Shown here: piece by piece, positions 5,833-5,895 of the stretch
Layout: each line of letters opens with the position of its first letter
Numbering within the stretch: position 1 is the first letter of the stretch
NCBI GenBank assembly: GCA_038231615.1
Contig: JBBRLA010000559.1
Span: 1 to 5,895, forward strand
Direction: 5' to 3'
DNA: 5,895 nt
From: JBBRLA01 sp038231615
Lineage (GTDB): Bacteria; Myxococcota_A; Polyangia; Palsa-1104; JAEUJZ01
Program-made: the position numbers and the translations under genes
The notes under the pieces: model-generated
Database searches by the model: none
The model's input: the letters and a program-made list of their open reading frames with translations, nothing else
Told to the model about the DNA's origin: nothing

Positions 5833-5854
5833 GGGGAGTGTGGGGGCACTCCCC
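5833..5854. other. Hairpin 2 of the right-edge series
   Basis: GGGGAGTG (5833-5840) pairs perfectly with CACTCCCC (5847-5854) over the loop TGGGGG. The loop together with its flank, TGTGGGGG (5839-5846), is also complementary to CCCCCACA at 5791-5798 inside the repeat. A long-range or pseudoknot pairing is therefore possible in RNA or single-stranded DNA. Confidence 0.6.
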
Positions 5855-5883
5855 ACCGACTCGCATTCGCGAGTCGGCGTGGG
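5852..5883. other. Hairpin 3 of the right-edge series
   Basis: CCGACTCGC (5856-5864) pairs perfectly with GCGAGTCGG (5869-5877) over the loop ATTC. After a 2-base bulge (5878-5879), CCCA (5852-5855) pairs with TGGG (5880-5883), giving 13 pairs in all. The outer four pairs compete with hairpin 2 for bases 5852-5854, so the two could be alternative states. No T-tract follows before the window ends at 5895, so it is not called a terminator. Confidence 0.6.
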
Positions 5884-5895
5884 CCCTCCCGCGGC

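Larger units (their letters stand above)
5558..5895. other. Non-coding, repeat-rich right end
   Basis: No supported gene lies here. Open frames on both strands run through repeats and have no domain I recognise. From left to right it holds a 6-bp inverted repeat (5647-5666), two 22-bp direct repeats, the second copy of the 69-bp dispersed repeat, and three hairpins up to the window edge. No GC-rich hairpin with a T-tract follows the lipoprotein gene, so no intrinsic terminator can be called. GGGC/GCCC pairing within 5558-5570 is the nearest hairpin-like sequence. Confidence 0.6.

Overview
The window carries four non-overlapping genes, all on the + strand, in GC-rich DNA with strongly GC-biased third codon positions. 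In order they are a membrane sensor histidine kinase, a cis-prenyl transferase of the UppS family, a glutathione S-transferase, and a large secreted lipoprotein. The lipoprotein has an Asp/Gly/Thr/Pro-rich linker after the lipid-attachment cysteine, several Ig-like beta-sandwich repeats and a cysteine-rich C-terminus. That architecture, with the high GC, suggests a Gram-negative deltaproteobacterium-like lineage, most likely Myxococcota. This is an inference from style, because there is no rRNA or other marker gene to test it.

Layout: 1-363 is non-coding and holds a 10-bp inverted repeat at 7-84 that could close a branched RNA structure, plus one copy of a 69-bp repeat (140-207, minus orientation). 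The kinase (364-1845) and uppS (start at 1870 or 1888, end 2640) are 24-42 bp apart and probably co-transcribed. A 101-bp gap with a strong ribosome binding site leads to the GST gene (2742-3353). A 209-bp gap with a good sigma70-like promoter and a strong ribosome binding site leads to the lipoprotein gene (3563-5557). The last 338 bp (5558-5895) are non-coding and rich in repeats: two 22-bp direct repeats, the second full copy of the 69-bp repeat (plus orientation), and three consecutive hairpins at the right edge.

Functionally, the kinase and UppS suggest envelope-related signalling and cell-wall lipid carrier synthesis. The GST and lipoprotein look like separately transcribed units. No response regulator for the kinase lies in the window, and none of the usual uppS partners (cdsA, dxr, frr) is present.

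The coding content is mostly ordinary. The least explained part is the pair of diverged, oppositely oriented 69-bp repeats that bracket all four genes (about 93% identical), together with the structured DNA next to them. No transposase, reverse transcriptase, cas gene or other recognisable mobile or defence enzyme is present, so I cannot claim a new system. The repeat family is the part most worth pursuing.
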